From Bacteroidales bacterium (GTDB lineage Bacteria; Bacteroidota; Bacteroidia; Bacteroidales; F082), in the NCBI GenBank assembly GCA_017549805.1, contig JAFYNJ010000019.1, positions 62,001 through 126,000 on the forward strand: a stretch of 64,000 bases of DNA. Direction: 5' to 3'. The notes below the pieces were generated by a model. That model was not told where the DNA came from. It searched no databases and saw only the letters and a program-made list of their open reading frames with translations. Both the position numbers and the translations under genes were made by a program. Below, one piece after another: positions 8,562 through 17,273 of the stretch (positions are counted from its first letter, which is position 1; each line of letters opens with the position of its first letter).

Positions 8562-10387
8562 GCAGTCAAATCTTCAATCCTGATGAATGGAAATCCAGTC
8601 CCACCAGCTCGTTCTCATCTGGTGAGAGTCGGGGAGAGGCTTCCGTAAAAGCCCTGGTGCAAGCCATCGAATCCTCTGGCATCGATATCACGCCCACCTA
8701 TTCTGAATGGCTCACCATAGCCTTCGCCCTGGTCTCTGAGCTGGGTGAGGATGGCCGCGACCTCTTCCATCGCATCAGTCGCCTCAGCCCTCGTTATGAA
8801 TACCAAGAAACCGACCACCAATACACCGCCTGCCTCCACGACGGCAGCCGCCAAATCACCATCGGCTCTCTCTTCCACATCGCCAAGCAATACGGCATAT
8901 CCATCGCCGCATACTCATCGTCCTCCGTCATTGCGAGGAGCGCAGCGACGAAGCAATCCACAAGTCGCCAAACAACTTCATCCTCAAAAAATCAATTTGA
9001 GGATGCTGAGGATTTGAGGATAATCCCCACCTTCTCCCAACTCATCAAGCACCAACTCCCGGAAATCCTGAAGCGCATCGTCGCCGACTCGGTTTCCGAT
9101 GTCGATGCCGACCTGCTCATCCTGGGCTCGCTCACAGTCTTCTCGGCCTGTCTGCCAAATGTCTATGGGGTCTATGACCGTCGTGAGGTCTTCTCCAATC
9201 TCTTCCTTTATGTTACCGCCCGTGCGTCTGCCGGCAAAGGTCGCCTCTCGCTGTGCCGCCATCTGGCCGCTCCGCTACATCGTGAGCTTCGCGACAAATA
9301 CCTGAAGTCGATGGAGAAGTATAAACAGGACCAGCGTCAGTTTCTTCAGGATAAAAAGAAAGGGGAGGGTACCGAGCCTGAAGAACCACCATTCCTTACC
9401 TTATTTATCCCTGCCAACAGCACGGCCACCGTGGTCTATCAAACGCTCTCGCAAAACGATGGGGTTGGGCTCTTGTTTGAAACGGAAGGCGACACCCTGG
9501 CCAATGCTTTCAATTCTGACCTCGGCAACTATTCCGATGGCTTCCGCAAAGCGTTCCACCACGAAACCATCTCTTACCTCCGCAAGAAAGATCGTGAGTA
9601 TGTCGAAATCACCAAGCCGAAGTTCTCAGCCATCCTGTCGGGCACACCGCAGCAGGTGTTCAACCTCATTCCTTCTGCTGAAAACGGCCTGTTCAGCCGG
9701 TTCATCTTCTATGTCATGCCCACCGAAATCGTTTGGCACGATATGTTCGATGCCGCTGATTGCCCCACGGCCGATGAGCTGTTCAAGGAGATTGGGCGCG
9801 ACTTCTATCATTTCCACCAAATGATGTCTGAACTGAGCATCCAGTTTACCCTGGCTCCTGATCAGCGGAAGCAGTTCAACGCTTTCTTTTCTCAAACACA
9901 GGAGGAGTACGCTGCCCTTTTTGGCGACGATATCATTGCCTCGGTGCGCCGCCTTGGGTTGATTCTCTTTCGCTTCGCGATGATCCTCACCGTCCTTCGC
10001 CAAATGGATGAAGGCACCTTCCCCTTACCCGAAAGCCAAACAAACCCATCCATCCCTTTAAATCCTGAAGTTCTCTTAACCTGCTCCGATGCCGATTTCT
10101 CAACTTCGCTCTCCATGGTGAAGGTGCTGTTGCAGCACTCCACCACGGTCTTTCAGTCCTTGCCGCGTCACGACTTCTATAAGCCTCGTGGCCACCGTGT
10201 CACCAACAACCGCCGCCAGGCTTTCTATGAGGCCTTGCCTGATAGTTTTGACCGTGCCACCTATCTCAAAACGGCAGCTTCGCTGAGCATTACTGTTAAA
10301 ACGGCTGAGCGTTACGTGGCCGAACTCTGCAAGGCAGGCCTTATCGCTCATCCCGGCATCGATAGTTACCAAAAATCATCGTCATGA
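8558..10387 (+). CDS. DUF3987-family replication protein (primase C-terminal / helicase-like)
   Basis: This 609-residue protein starts MSSQIFNPDEWKSS at the ATGA overlap with the preceding gene. The N-terminal about 110 residues resemble a PriCT-2 primase C-terminal module (YSEWLTIAFALVSELGEDGR). The rest is DUF3987: YVTARASAGKGRLSL is a Walker A-like loop, and the conserved SGTPQQVFNLIPSAENGLFSRF follows. A winged-helix-like C-terminus ends the protein. In-frame residues VIARSAATKQS (from 8936) are encoded by a dispersed repeat inserted in a linker, see the repeat entry. It probably acts with the VirE-N-like protein in replication of the excised element. Confidence 0.8.
   Translation: MSSQIFNPDEWKSSPTSSFSSGESRGEASVKALVQAIESSGIDITPTYSEWLTIAFALVSELGEDGRDLFHRISRLSPRYEYQETDHQYTACLHDGSRQITIGSLFHIAKQYGISIAAYSSSSVIARSAATKQSTSRQTTSSSKNQFEDAEDLRIIPTFSQLIKHQLPEILKRIVADSVSDVDADLLILGSLTVFSACLPNVYGVYDRREVFSNLFLYVTARASAGKGRLSLCRHLAAPLHRELRDKYLKSMEKYKQDQRQFLQDKKKGEGTEPEEPPFLTLFIPANSTATVVYQTLSQNDGVGLLFETEGDTLANAFNSDLGNYSDGFRKAFHHETISYLRKKDREYVEITKPKFSAILSGTPQQVFNLIPSAENGLFSRFIFYVMPTEIVWHDMFDAADCPTADELFKEIGRDFYHFHQMMSELSIQFTLAPDQRKQFNAFFSQTQEEYAALFGDDIIASVRRLGLILFRFAMILTVLRQMDEGTFPLPESQTNPSIPLNPEVLLTCSDADFSTSLSMVKVLLQHSTTVFQSLPRHDFYKPRGHRVTNNRRQAFYEALPDSFDRATYLKTAASLSITVKTAERYVAELCKAGLIAHPGIDSYQKSSS
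8936..8970. repeat. Dispersed GTCATTGCGAGGAG repeat, copy 1, in frame within a gene
   Basis: A roughly 35-bp sequence beginning CGTCATTGCGAGGAGCGC and ending GAAGCAATCCAC. Related copies are at 41836 and 46885. Here it sits inside the DUF3987 gene without breaking the frame. Confidence 0.8.
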
Positions 10388-10629
10388 AAGCAATTGTCCA
10401 TATCGAAGCTTATACAATGTCTGCCTACCGTGCCATCCGTCCGGCTTTGGTCAATTCCAATGTTGGCTACCTCGGCGTGAGCGGCATGGTCTTCTCGGCT
10501 ACCATCGATTCACGTGATTATGCTTACCTGGTTGATGTTGTCAAAAACGCAGCACAAAGCGCAGGCATTCACCATTCCGAGTATGCCATCATCACACTTC
10601 AAAACATTTCACAACCCTCTAAAAACTAG
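10384..10629 (+). CDS. Small hypothetical protein
   Basis: An 81-residue protein with no recognised domain. The start overlaps the DUF3987 gene stop (ATGA at 10384-10387), which supports it as a real, coupled gene. The first half could form a beta-alpha-beta unit (AIVHIEAYTMSAYRAIRPAL). It has no signal peptide or membrane segment. It probably belongs to the replication operon. Confidence 0.6.
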   Translation: MKAIVHIEAYTMSAYRAIRPALVNSNVGYLGVSGMVFSATIDSRDYAYLVDVVKNAAQSAGIHHSEYAIITLQNISQPSKN

Positions 10630-10634
10630 CCATT

Positions 10635-10898
10635 ATGCCGTATTTCAAAATCGAATTCAAAACCCATTCAATGTTTGTTTACAGTGCTATTGCATCGATA
10701 GCAAACAAGTCTAATATCGTAAAGCGAAAAATCACAATGAATTATGATTTGGTCATCAATACAAATAAAGATCATCTTTTTGATGACCTTATCAAAGCTT
10801 TGGAGAGCAATGGCTATCACTCTCCAGAAGATTTCACACTTACATCAACGCCCTATGAGCGCAAAGCGCCCAAGCGTAATAAAACCAAGAAAAAATGA
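10635..10898 (+). CDS. Small basic hypothetical protein
   Basis: An 87-residue protein, not recognised. It ends in a lysine/arginine-rich tail (RKAPKRNKTKKK), which hints at nucleic-acid contact. It lies 5 bp after the 10384 gene and overlaps the 10895 gene by 4 bp, so it is part of the same operon. An internal ATG at codon 35 (MNYDLVINTN) could be an alternative start. Confidence 0.55.
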   Translation: MPYFKIEFKTHSMFVYSAIASIANKSNIVKRKITMNYDLVINTNKDHLFDDLIKALESNGYHSPEDFTLTSTPYERKAPKRNKTKKK

Positions 10899-11143
10899 AT
10901 AGTGTCATTGATGAAAACACCGTCAAATCTTCCCTCTGGGGAGTTTGCCGATTCTATCCAGCTCCAAAAAACAAGTTCGAAGCCTGGGCATGTTTGCACT
11001 GCATCCTTCATCGCTCACAGTCTTTTGAAGAGTGTGAGCTGATTCCTTGCCGTGCCTTCCAACGCTCCGATGGTTTGAACGGCTTTTTCTCAATCCGTCA
11101 AATTCCCATCGAACCGCTATTTCCACCCAGTGAAATAGGGTAG
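10895..11143 (+). CDS. Small cysteine-containing hypothetical protein
   Basis: An 82-residue protein starting at an ATGA overlap with the gene before. It has four cysteines in its centre (CLHC, then ECELIPC), plus His and one further Cys, and might bind zinc. It is the last plus-strand gene of the replication operon and converges on the minus-strand gene at 11157. Function unknown. Confidence 0.5.
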   Translation: MNSVIDENTVKSSLWGVCRFYPAPKNKFEAWACLHCILHRSQSFEECELIPCRAFQRSDGLNGFFSIRQIPIEPLFPPSEIG

Positions 11144-11156
11144 GAGAGAACACCTT

Positions 11157-11411
11157 TCAATTCACCAAGGCCCCACCGTCCTCGTTGATGTCTGGGGCTT
11201 GTTTTTCTGCTAATATTACCAACGTTCTCGCTTCGTTGATAATCAATTCTTTGTCCTCGGCTATCTTTAGTAATTCTTGAGCATACTGATGGATGATTTC
11301 GTCGGTCACTTCGCCTTCAAAAAGCGCATCCAAAGCCTTCAATCTTCGGTCGATGTCGGCCAGCTGAGCCCGCAGCTCTTTCATGCGTTTCACCAGTAGT
11401 TCGTTGGTCAT
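11157..11411 (-). CDS. Small coiled-coil hypothetical protein
   Basis: An 84-residue, fully helical protein (MTNELLVKRMKELRAQLADIDR and following) with heptad-like leucine spacing over the first 35 residues, so a dimeric coiled coil is likely. It has no membrane segment or signal. It is convergent with the replication operon. The nearest minus-strand promoter is at 11649-11678, upstream of the structured RNA, so this gene may lie downstream of that RNA on one transcript. Confidence 0.55.
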   Translation of the reverse strand: MTNELLVKRMKELRAQLADIDRRLKALDALFEGEVTDEIIHQYAQELLKIAEDKELIINEARTLVILAEKQAPDINEDGGALVN

Positions 11412-11460
11412 AGTCCGTCCTCAATCCTCAAATCCTCAAATTCAGCTTTCGTTCGCGGAC

Positions 11461-11642
11461 ATAAAAGAGGCGTGAGTGTCATCGCTTCCTTAGCAACTGG
11501 GTTCTGGAAAACCTCACGGAAAGGTAACGATTAGCTCACGCCTATAGCGCGAGCCTTATCGTTCGGTCTCCTTCCGTATTAAATTTTCCAGATTTAGTTG
11601 CTAGAAGTTCCCGAGCGTAAAGCCCTTTATTATGTCATTTCA
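11461..11642 (-). ncRNA. Candidate structured RNA with long segmented stem and possible pseudoknot
   Basis: Five nested helices can be drawn: 11491-11499 with 11597-11605, 11504-11512 with 11585-11593, 11517-11522 with 11573-11578 (plus 11524-11525 with 11571-11572), 11527-11532 with 11559-11564, and a capping stem 11535-11542 with 11548-11555 carrying one mismatch. CTCACGCCT in the cap (11536-11544) is also perfectly complementary to AGGCGTGAG at 11469-11477, giving an alternative pairing or pseudoknot. A minus-strand promoter lies at 11649-11678, predicting a transcript start near 11642. No protein fits the region. I do not recognise a known RNA family. Confidence 0.6.
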
Positions 11643-11648
11643 AGGCTG

Positions 11649-11678
11649 CAAATATAGCCTTTTTTCGATTATCGTCAA
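11649..11678 (-). promoter_or_regulatory. Promoter reading into the structured RNA
   Basis: On the minus strand, TTG (complement of 11676-11678), a 19-bp spacer and TATATTTG (complement of 11649-11656) match the Bacteroidota promoter consensus. The rest of the gap, 11680-11823, is AT-rich and I see no gene or further signal in it. Confidence 0.7.
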
Positions 11679-11823
11679 TCTTCTATCCCATACTTCTCCT
11701 TCTCCAGTTCCTCTACCATATCACCGTAGAAAGGCATCCCCTTGGCTTTCCTGTACTTGGCATTCTTCTGACCAAGCTTTTTTTTCTACTTCTTCTATCA
11801 TATCTATAAACTTGAATTATCAA

Positions 11824-12507
11824 TCAAAAATCTCTAGGAAAGAATTGTCCATGCTTGCCCTCAAAAGTAGCTATCTCTCCTGGATATTCCCTCTTTAATT
11901 CTTCAAATTTCTTTCTAAACTCTTCTGCTTGCTGTTTGTATGCAAACAAGTCTAAATCAGTTAGATGTTCTAATACATAGTCTATCGTTTGTAATTCTTG
12001 CGGAAGCGTTTTAACAAACCTCTCTACATACCTGTTCCGCAATGGATTTCTATGTATGTAATAGTCCATCTTTAGTTGATAATCATCTTCAACAAGTCGC
12101 TTTTCATCAGTTAAATACACTAAATCTAAGTAAGTTGGGCAATCCAAATCTATTTGTCGCGCATCAGCCAGATGCTCTATGGCTTCAAAATACTTGTCCT
12201 TTAGCCTTTCATACTCGTTCGCAACAGCCTCGTATTTTTCATTAAAATCGTAAAGCTTATAGGCATCGCTTAAATGATCGAGAGCCCATTTTATATGTTC
12301 GGCATTTATATCCGAACTCTTTGAGGGTTTGCTTGCCAATGAATTATACCATTCTTGTTGCACTTCATAAATGTCATGGATTTCTTCCGGAACAACATAG
12401 AGAGTGAATGGATATTTGTCGAGAATATAAAACTCAGCTTTGGCTTTTTCGCTTTCGCTCAAAGAAGAGTATTGGGATAAGCACTTTGTTTTTTCAAAAT
12501 CATTCAT
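11824..12507 (-). CDS. Hypothetical helical protein at the end of the type I R-M operon
   Basis: This 227-residue protein starts MNDFEKTKCL. An upstream ATG at 12561 would overlap the preceding gene by 19 bp. It is rich in Glu, Lys, Tyr and Leu and predicted all-helical, with TPR-like or coiled-coil stretches (YEAVANEYERLKDKYFEAIE). It has no signal peptide or membrane segment. It is the last gene of the operon that starts with the SprT-like gene at 21235 and is more AT-rich than hsdRMS. Function unknown; its position suggests an accessory of the R-M/exonuclease module. Confidence 0.6.
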   Translation of the reverse strand: MNDFEKTKCLSQYSSLSESEKAKAEFYILDKYPFTLYVVPEEIHDIYEVQQEWYNSLASKPSKSSDINAEHIKWALDHLSDAYKLYDFNEKYEAVANEYERLKDKYFEAIEHLADARQIDLDCPTYLDLVYLTDEKRLVEDDYQLKMDYYIHRNPLRNRYVERFVKTLPQELQTIDYVLEHLTDLDLFAYKQQAEEFRKKFEELKREYPGEIATFEGKHGQFFPRDF

Positions 12508-12542
12508 GGTATTGTTACCTCCTTCTATTGTCTTGTTTCGTT

Positions 12543-13664
12543 TTATCTCATCCCAATCCACACCATCAACCCCACAGCCACCGCAAGCCCAATAGCCAGC
12601 ATGACAATCGTCCGTTTCCGCTCATTCAATTTGTTGGCCATCCACGCCACTTTTCCCTTCATGTTGGCCATTTCCTCCACGTTACGCTTCTCTCGCTCTA
12701 TGTAACCCGCTCGCTCTTCCTTGAAGTCGTTTTCCTGTTTCGTCAGTCGGCTTTCAAGGCTCTTGATCTGGTCAGCAAATTGTTTCTTCACTTCTTTCAC
12801 AAGCACCGCTTTTGAATGTGCTTTCTCACTGGCCACCCGTTCGCAAAGCCGGCTAAAATATTCGCCTAAACCAGTAGGAGTGGCAACCTCTTTGTCAACG
12901 ATTTCCTTAATGGCCAATCGCTCTTCAACATGACCAACCGCTGAAATAACGGGAGTGTTCATTTCTCCTACCGTCCTGAGCACTTCCACATCGTCCAGGT
13001 TTTCCAAGCCTGTTCCTCCTCCGCGAATAATGGCAACGGCATCATACCCACTTTCATCAAGCAATCGAAGCGTTCGGCAAAGTTCAATTTTGTCTGAAAA
13101 GCTGGTCCAACTTTCCACGAAATCCATATTTGCCCGGGCTGAATGTATTACTGCTTCAAAGTCTGATTTCGTTATCGATGACGCAGCCAGGAGCAAGGCC
13201 ACCTTTGGCCGCTCGTCGTTAAACAGTTTATGCTCCAGTATCGAGTCGAGGTTTTTGAAACCTCTGTTTCTCTTTTCCTGTAGTATCGTCATCCGCTCAG
13301 CGTCCGCTTCGCTCACCTTGGCCACCTGTTGGCCAACGATGCGCGTCACCTTCAGCTGAAGCTGAATCTGACCGCCTTTTTGGACGCTTCTATCGAGAAA
13401 GCCGCCCACGGTCACACAGTTCCCGCTCACCAAATCCATCCGCAGGTTTCTTGGCATCACCAGTGTAAGCTCTTCGCCGCTTGCCTCGTCGATGAGCAAG
13501 TCATAGCAATACGCATATCTGGCAATGTCCGTCTTGGGCTTATACACGCCTTCCACGAGCACCATCTTTGCGGTCTCGTTCTGCTTCATCAGCCACGCCT
13601 TCACTGTCCCGATGATTTCAGAAGGCTTGTAAGCCACGGCTTCTATGTCTTTCACTTCGCTCAT
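12543..13664 (-). CDS. Membrane-anchored exonuclease VII large-subunit (XseA)-like nuclease
   Basis: A 373-residue protein. Residues about 15-110 look like the OB-fold of XseA. Residues about 140-260 carry XseA hallmarks: RPKVALLLAAS, AIIRGGGTGLENLDD, PVISAVGHVEE and ATPTGLGEYF. Then comes a coiled coil (about 275-345), as in XseA. Unlike housekeeping XseA it ends in a single transmembrane helix (VMLAIGLAVAVGLMVWIGMR). No xseB partner is adjacent. It overlaps the hsdS stop by 4 bp and so is translationally coupled to the R-M system. I infer degradation of restricted or unwound DNA at the membrane. Confidence 0.75.
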   Translation of the reverse strand: MSEVKDIEAVAYKPSEIIGTVKAWLMKQNETAKMVLVEGVYKPKTDIARYAYCYDLLIDEASGEELTLVMPRNLRMDLVSGNCVTVGGFLDRSVQKGGQIQLQLKVTRIVGQQVAKVSEADAERMTILQEKRNRGFKNLDSILEHKLFNDERPKVALLLAASSITKSDFEAVIHSARANMDFVESWTSFSDKIELCRTLRLLDESGYDAVAIIRGGGTGLENLDDVEVLRTVGEMNTPVISAVGHVEERLAIKEIVDKEVATPTGLGEYFSRLCERVASEKAHSKAVLVKEVKKQFADQIKSLESRLTKQENDFKEERAGYIEREKRNVEEMANMKGKVAWMANKLNERKRTIVMLAIGLAVAVGLMVWIGMR

Positions 13665-14884
13665 ACAAGTCTTATTTTTCCCGTCAGCAACTCCTGCATC
13701 ATGCCTTGCTTCAGCTGCTCGTATTTGGCTCTTTTTGTTTCCAATGCATCTATTTCCTCATCTAAGCAGTTCAATGACTCAGCAATTTGTTCCTGTTCGA
13801 TAACCGAAGGTGGAAAAGCAATGGCAATTTTGGAGATTTCGCCAAGATTAATTTTTTGAGGTATTGCAAATTGTAAGGAGTTAAGTAGAACGCTATCAAT
13901 AAAGTATTTTGCATTTGAAGCGTATGCCAGATACTTCATGGAAAATGATTTTGCATTCTTTACTTTTAATAAAGCCAGGCTAACGTAAAAGGCTGCCTCC
14001 GGTTTCCAATCAACGTATTTACAAACCCCAATAGAACCAATTCGTGTCATTAGAACATCATTGTATTCGATTTTGTGGCTTTTTGTAAGAAATTCGAATT
14101 CTTCTTTACTTATATACTTTGTGTTTGTAAAATCGTTAGCGGTAACATTTTCAACACTATAAAAAGAGTATCCGTAATCCACGTAAGAGGGCGTTTGGTG
14201 TGTCCCGTCAAAAATGCTGACAACACTTCCTAAGGTAGTTACTATCCAATCCTCAGGTATCTCCCCAATCTCAGTTTTCTTAGTCTTAGTCTCTCCAAAT
14301 CCTTCCAACCGTCTTTTTCCCGTCAACAACTCCTGCATGGCTCCCTGTTTTATGGCGCGTTTCTTCGCTATCACACCATCCAGCTCCCGCAACAACCTAT
14401 CCACATCACTCAATGCTTCAGCAATCCGCTCCTGCTCAGCAATTGTTGGCGGAATGGGTATCTGCATCTCTGTTATCATATCTCTACGGACGGAATCAAC
14501 AGAAGATTTTGCCGTCATGGAATGAACCCTTTCGTAAAACCTCTGGGAGAATATCCAAAAGAAATATTTGCAGTTTAATGCTTCTTTAAAATTATAGATC
14601 AAATAACACCTTTGATGAAGTCCAAATTTCCCATTTACATAATGATAAACCTTACCAGTTCCGACTCCGTCACCTGCTGTAACAACGCCTTCTGTGTCAA
14701 AAATATACTTGTTGATTCTTTCAACTTTTTGCGAACGGACATAAAAAGGGTAGAGGCCGTCATCTTCTTTGTCTTGAGTGTTTTGCGCTCCTGTGGTCAC
14801 ACAAGCTGTTTCCCCAATGGTTCTTATTGTCCAATCTTCAGGGAACACTCCTATATCAGTTCGTGTAAACTTCGACTCTCTCAT
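13661..14884 (-). CDS. hsdS: Type I restriction-modification specificity subunit
   Basis: HsdS sets the recognition sequence of the HsdRMS complex. This 407-residue protein has the usual two target-recognition domains (about 1-140 and 205-345). Each is followed by a conserved helix: IPPTIAEQERIAEAL with KQGAMQELLTGKRRL, and FPPSVIEQEQIAESL with KQGMMQELLTGKIRL. Recognition should be bipartite; the sequence cannot be predicted. It overlaps hsdM by 4 bp upstream and the xseA-like gene by 4 bp downstream. TRD regions are more AT-rich than the surrounding hsdM and hsdR, as expected for shuffled TRDs. Confidence 0.93.
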   Translation of the reverse strand: MRESKFTRTDIGVFPEDWTIRTIGETACVTTGAQNTQDKEDDGLYPFYVRSQKVERINKYIFDTEGVVTAGDGVGTGKVYHYVNGKFGLHQRCYLIYNFKEALNCKYFFWIFSQRFYERVHSMTAKSSVDSVRRDMITEMQIPIPPTIAEQERIAEALSDVDRLLRELDGVIAKKRAIKQGAMQELLTGKRRLEGFGETKTKKTEIGEIPEDWIVTTLGSVVSIFDGTHQTPSYVDYGYSFYSVENVTANDFTNTKYISKEEFEFLTKSHKIEYNDVLMTRIGSIGVCKYVDWKPEAAFYVSLALLKVKNAKSFSMKYLAYASNAKYFIDSVLLNSLQFAIPQKINLGEISKIAIAFPPSVIEQEQIAESLNCLDEEIDALETKRAKYEQLKQGMMQELLTGKIRLV

Positions 14885-17250
14885 CCCTCAAACCCCATCT
14901 TTTTCAAATGCTCATTCACTCTCTTCTCCAGCTCGCTGGCGCTCGTTTCCATCTCGCCAAGCGTCCTCTCATACCGTTCGGCTAAAGCAGTCACGCTGGC
15001 GGTGATGTCTTGGGTCACACGCTGCATTTCCTCCATGCAACGTCCCGTCACCGTGGCAAGCCATTTCTTGATTACCACCATTTCCCGAACTTCGTTATCG
15101 GTCAAGGTCTCATATTTAGCCCTCACCATTTTGGTCAGCTCAGCAATGGCTTTCTTGGCCTTTCCGTCTGCTTCCTTCTTTTCAGCGGTCAGCGTTAGGT
15201 ATTGCTTCAACAAACCTTTCGTCTGTGGGTCAGTGGCCGTCTTCTCGGCTTTCTTTACGTTGCCCTCATTCACCTTGTCCATATCAAAGATATCGGGGTT
15301 TTCTTCCACCAAACTGTCAATCTCTGCTACCTTTTGTTCGGCCTCTTGTTCCCTTTGCTGCACTTCTGCCAATTGTATGCTGTAGTAGGTGTCCACCACA
15401 ACAGGCACAGGCAACAGGTCACAAACCAACTCCCTGAATGTAGGATTCTTCTTCGCTTCGCTCAGCTCAACCTTCCAGCCGTCATTGCTCACCATGTAGC
15501 AATCATCCTGCATGGTTTCAGACCAGTAGTTCATCAGGTGGTCATACACTCCATAAGCATCCACCAAACTACTGTCGGCTTTCGCCTTATCGAGGAGCAA
15601 CTGGCTCCATTCCGCTATCAACGCTTTCGGGCTGCAGCCCTCGGCAATGCTCAACATCTTCGGCCTCACTTCTCCCGTCCAGGCTTTTAGTGTGTCGCTG
15701 AAGTTTTCGGCTTGCTTCCTGAAGCTCGCCTCGCTTTCCACCGTTGCCCTCACCTGGTCCTTGCCAATGGCCAAATCAAAGCGTCCGTCTTTCCGCTCAG
15801 CGAATAGTGCGGGTTTCAGGGTGGGGCATACCGCCCAGATGTCTTCCATCTGTTCAATGTCATGTTTCGGCAAGCCGCCTTTCAGGTGGGCTTCAATGTC
15901 TTGCTTGATCTCGGTGTCTCTCGGCACGATATACCGGGGAATGTTCAGGTTGAAGTCGTTTTTCTCTATCTCTTCCCAAGTGGCCAACTTAGCATAGTGG
16001 GGTATAGGTTCCTGTGCGTTCCAGGCATCCACAATTCTCCTGATGTCCTGCTCGCGAAGCCGATTCTTGGCTCCGTCCTTCATGTAGCCGTCTTTGGCAT
16101 CGATGAAGAAAATGCCTTCGCGCTCCATGGTTCCGGCTTTGTCAACCACAATGATGCTGGCGGGAATGCCGGTACCGAAGAAGATGTTAGCTGGTAAACC
16201 GATGATGCCCTTGATCAGGTGCCGTTCAACGAGGTTCTTCCTGATGTTGTATTCGGCACCGCCTCTAAACAGTACGCCGTGAGGAAGGATGCAGGCTCCA
16301 CGTCCCACGCCGTCTTCCATCGAACAAATCAAATGCTTCAGGAAAGCATAGTCGCCACATTTGGCAGGGGGGAGGAGTTCTCTGTTCCAACGGTTGTATT
16401 TATCGTCTTCTGAACTGTCACTGCTCAGCCAGTCTTTTTGTGAAAATGGAGGATTGGCCACGCAAATCTTAAAGGTCTTCAGCATCCCGTTGCTGGTAAA
16501 CTTCGGGTCATTCAAAGTATCACCAACCTCAATGTTGGCAGTGTTGATGCCGTGAAGCAACATGTTGAGCATAGCCAACGATGCGGTGGTGTTGTCTTTC
16601 TCCTGCATGTAGAGCGAGGCCTTGCCTCTGGCGGTTTGTGCCAATGCTCTCAATAGCAGTGAGCCGGAACCGCCCGTGGGGTCATAGATGGTATCAGCGG
16701 CACGTTCCAGCTGCTCCAAGTGGAGTATCATGGCCATCGTTCGGCTCACCTCGGCAGGGGTGTAGAATTGTCCCTTGCTCTTGCCGCTCTCAGCGGCGAA
16801 GTTCTTCATCAGGTATTCGTAGGCATCGCCCAGCAGGTCATCGTCGGCAGCCCTGTTCTGGCTGAAGTCCAAAGCTTTGTTCTCAAACACGGCGATGAGC
16901 TTCGAGAGGGTGTCCACCATCGTCTTGCCTTCGCCAAGCTTCGTGGGATCATTGAAGTTGGGCAACGCCAGCTTGCCAATGTAACGAACGTTGGCTTCTT
17001 TGATTTTTTCCAGTTTTTTGTTAATCTGGTCACCAATCTCCTTATCCTGTTTCAACGAAACAAAATCATCAAAAGAGCATCCTTCCGGAATTTCCAATCT
17101 TGCCTCTCCCCTTTTAGCTTTGTCCGAAAGGTATTTAACAAATAGAATTATCAATACATAGTCTTTGTATTGGCTTGCGTCCATCGATCCCCGTAGGGCG
17201 TTGCACGACTCCCAAAGTGTGCTGTAAAGTTGCGATTTCTTAATGGCCAT
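14881..17250 (-). CDS. hsdM: Type I restriction-modification DNA methyltransferase subunit
   Basis: HsdM transfers methyl groups to adenine N6 and with HsdS forms the modification enzyme. The SAM-binding motif is DPTGGSGSLLL, the catalytic motif is NPPF (VANPPFSQKDW), and the HsdM_N bundle covers about residues 5-130. At 789 residues it is longer than the classical about 500. The extra C-terminal about 300 residues include a coiled coil (about 620-785) that may dock HsdS or HsdR. It is 23 bp downstream of hsdR and overlaps hsdS by 4 bp. Confidence 0.93.
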   Translation of the reverse strand: MAIKKSQLYSTLWESCNALRGSMDASQYKDYVLIILFVKYLSDKAKRGEARLEIPEGCSFDDFVSLKQDKEIGDQINKKLEKIKEANVRYIGKLALPNFNDPTKLGEGKTMVDTLSKLIAVFENKALDFSQNRAADDDLLGDAYEYLMKNFAAESGKSKGQFYTPAEVSRTMAMILHLEQLERAADTIYDPTGGSGSLLLRALAQTARGKASLYMQEKDNTTASLAMLNMLLHGINTANIEVGDTLNDPKFTSNGMLKTFKICVANPPFSQKDWLSSDSSEDDKYNRWNRELLPPAKCGDYAFLKHLICSMEDGVGRGACILPHGVLFRGGAEYNIRKNLVERHLIKGIIGLPANIFFGTGIPASIIVVDKAGTMEREGIFFIDAKDGYMKDGAKNRLREQDIRRIVDAWNAQEPIPHYAKLATWEEIEKNDFNLNIPRYIVPRDTEIKQDIEAHLKGGLPKHDIEQMEDIWAVCPTLKPALFAERKDGRFDLAIGKDQVRATVESEASFRKQAENFSDTLKAWTGEVRPKMLSIAEGCSPKALIAEWSQLLLDKAKADSSLVDAYGVYDHLMNYWSETMQDDCYMVSNDGWKVELSEAKKNPTFRELVCDLLPVPVVVDTYYSIQLAEVQQREQEAEQKVAEIDSLVEENPDIFDMDKVNEGNVKKAEKTATDPQTKGLLKQYLTLTAEKKEADGKAKKAIAELTKMVRAKYETLTDNEVREMVVIKKWLATVTGRCMEEMQRVTQDITASVTALAERYERTLGEMETSASELEKRVNEHLKKMGFEG

Positions 17251-17273
17251 ATCTTTTGTATCTCTTTTTCTTT

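Noticed and set aside
11461-11642. Retron msr-msd RNA
   Set aside because: No reverse transcriptase gene is nearby or anywhere in the window, and the characteristic inverted flanks with a branching guanosine could not be assigned.
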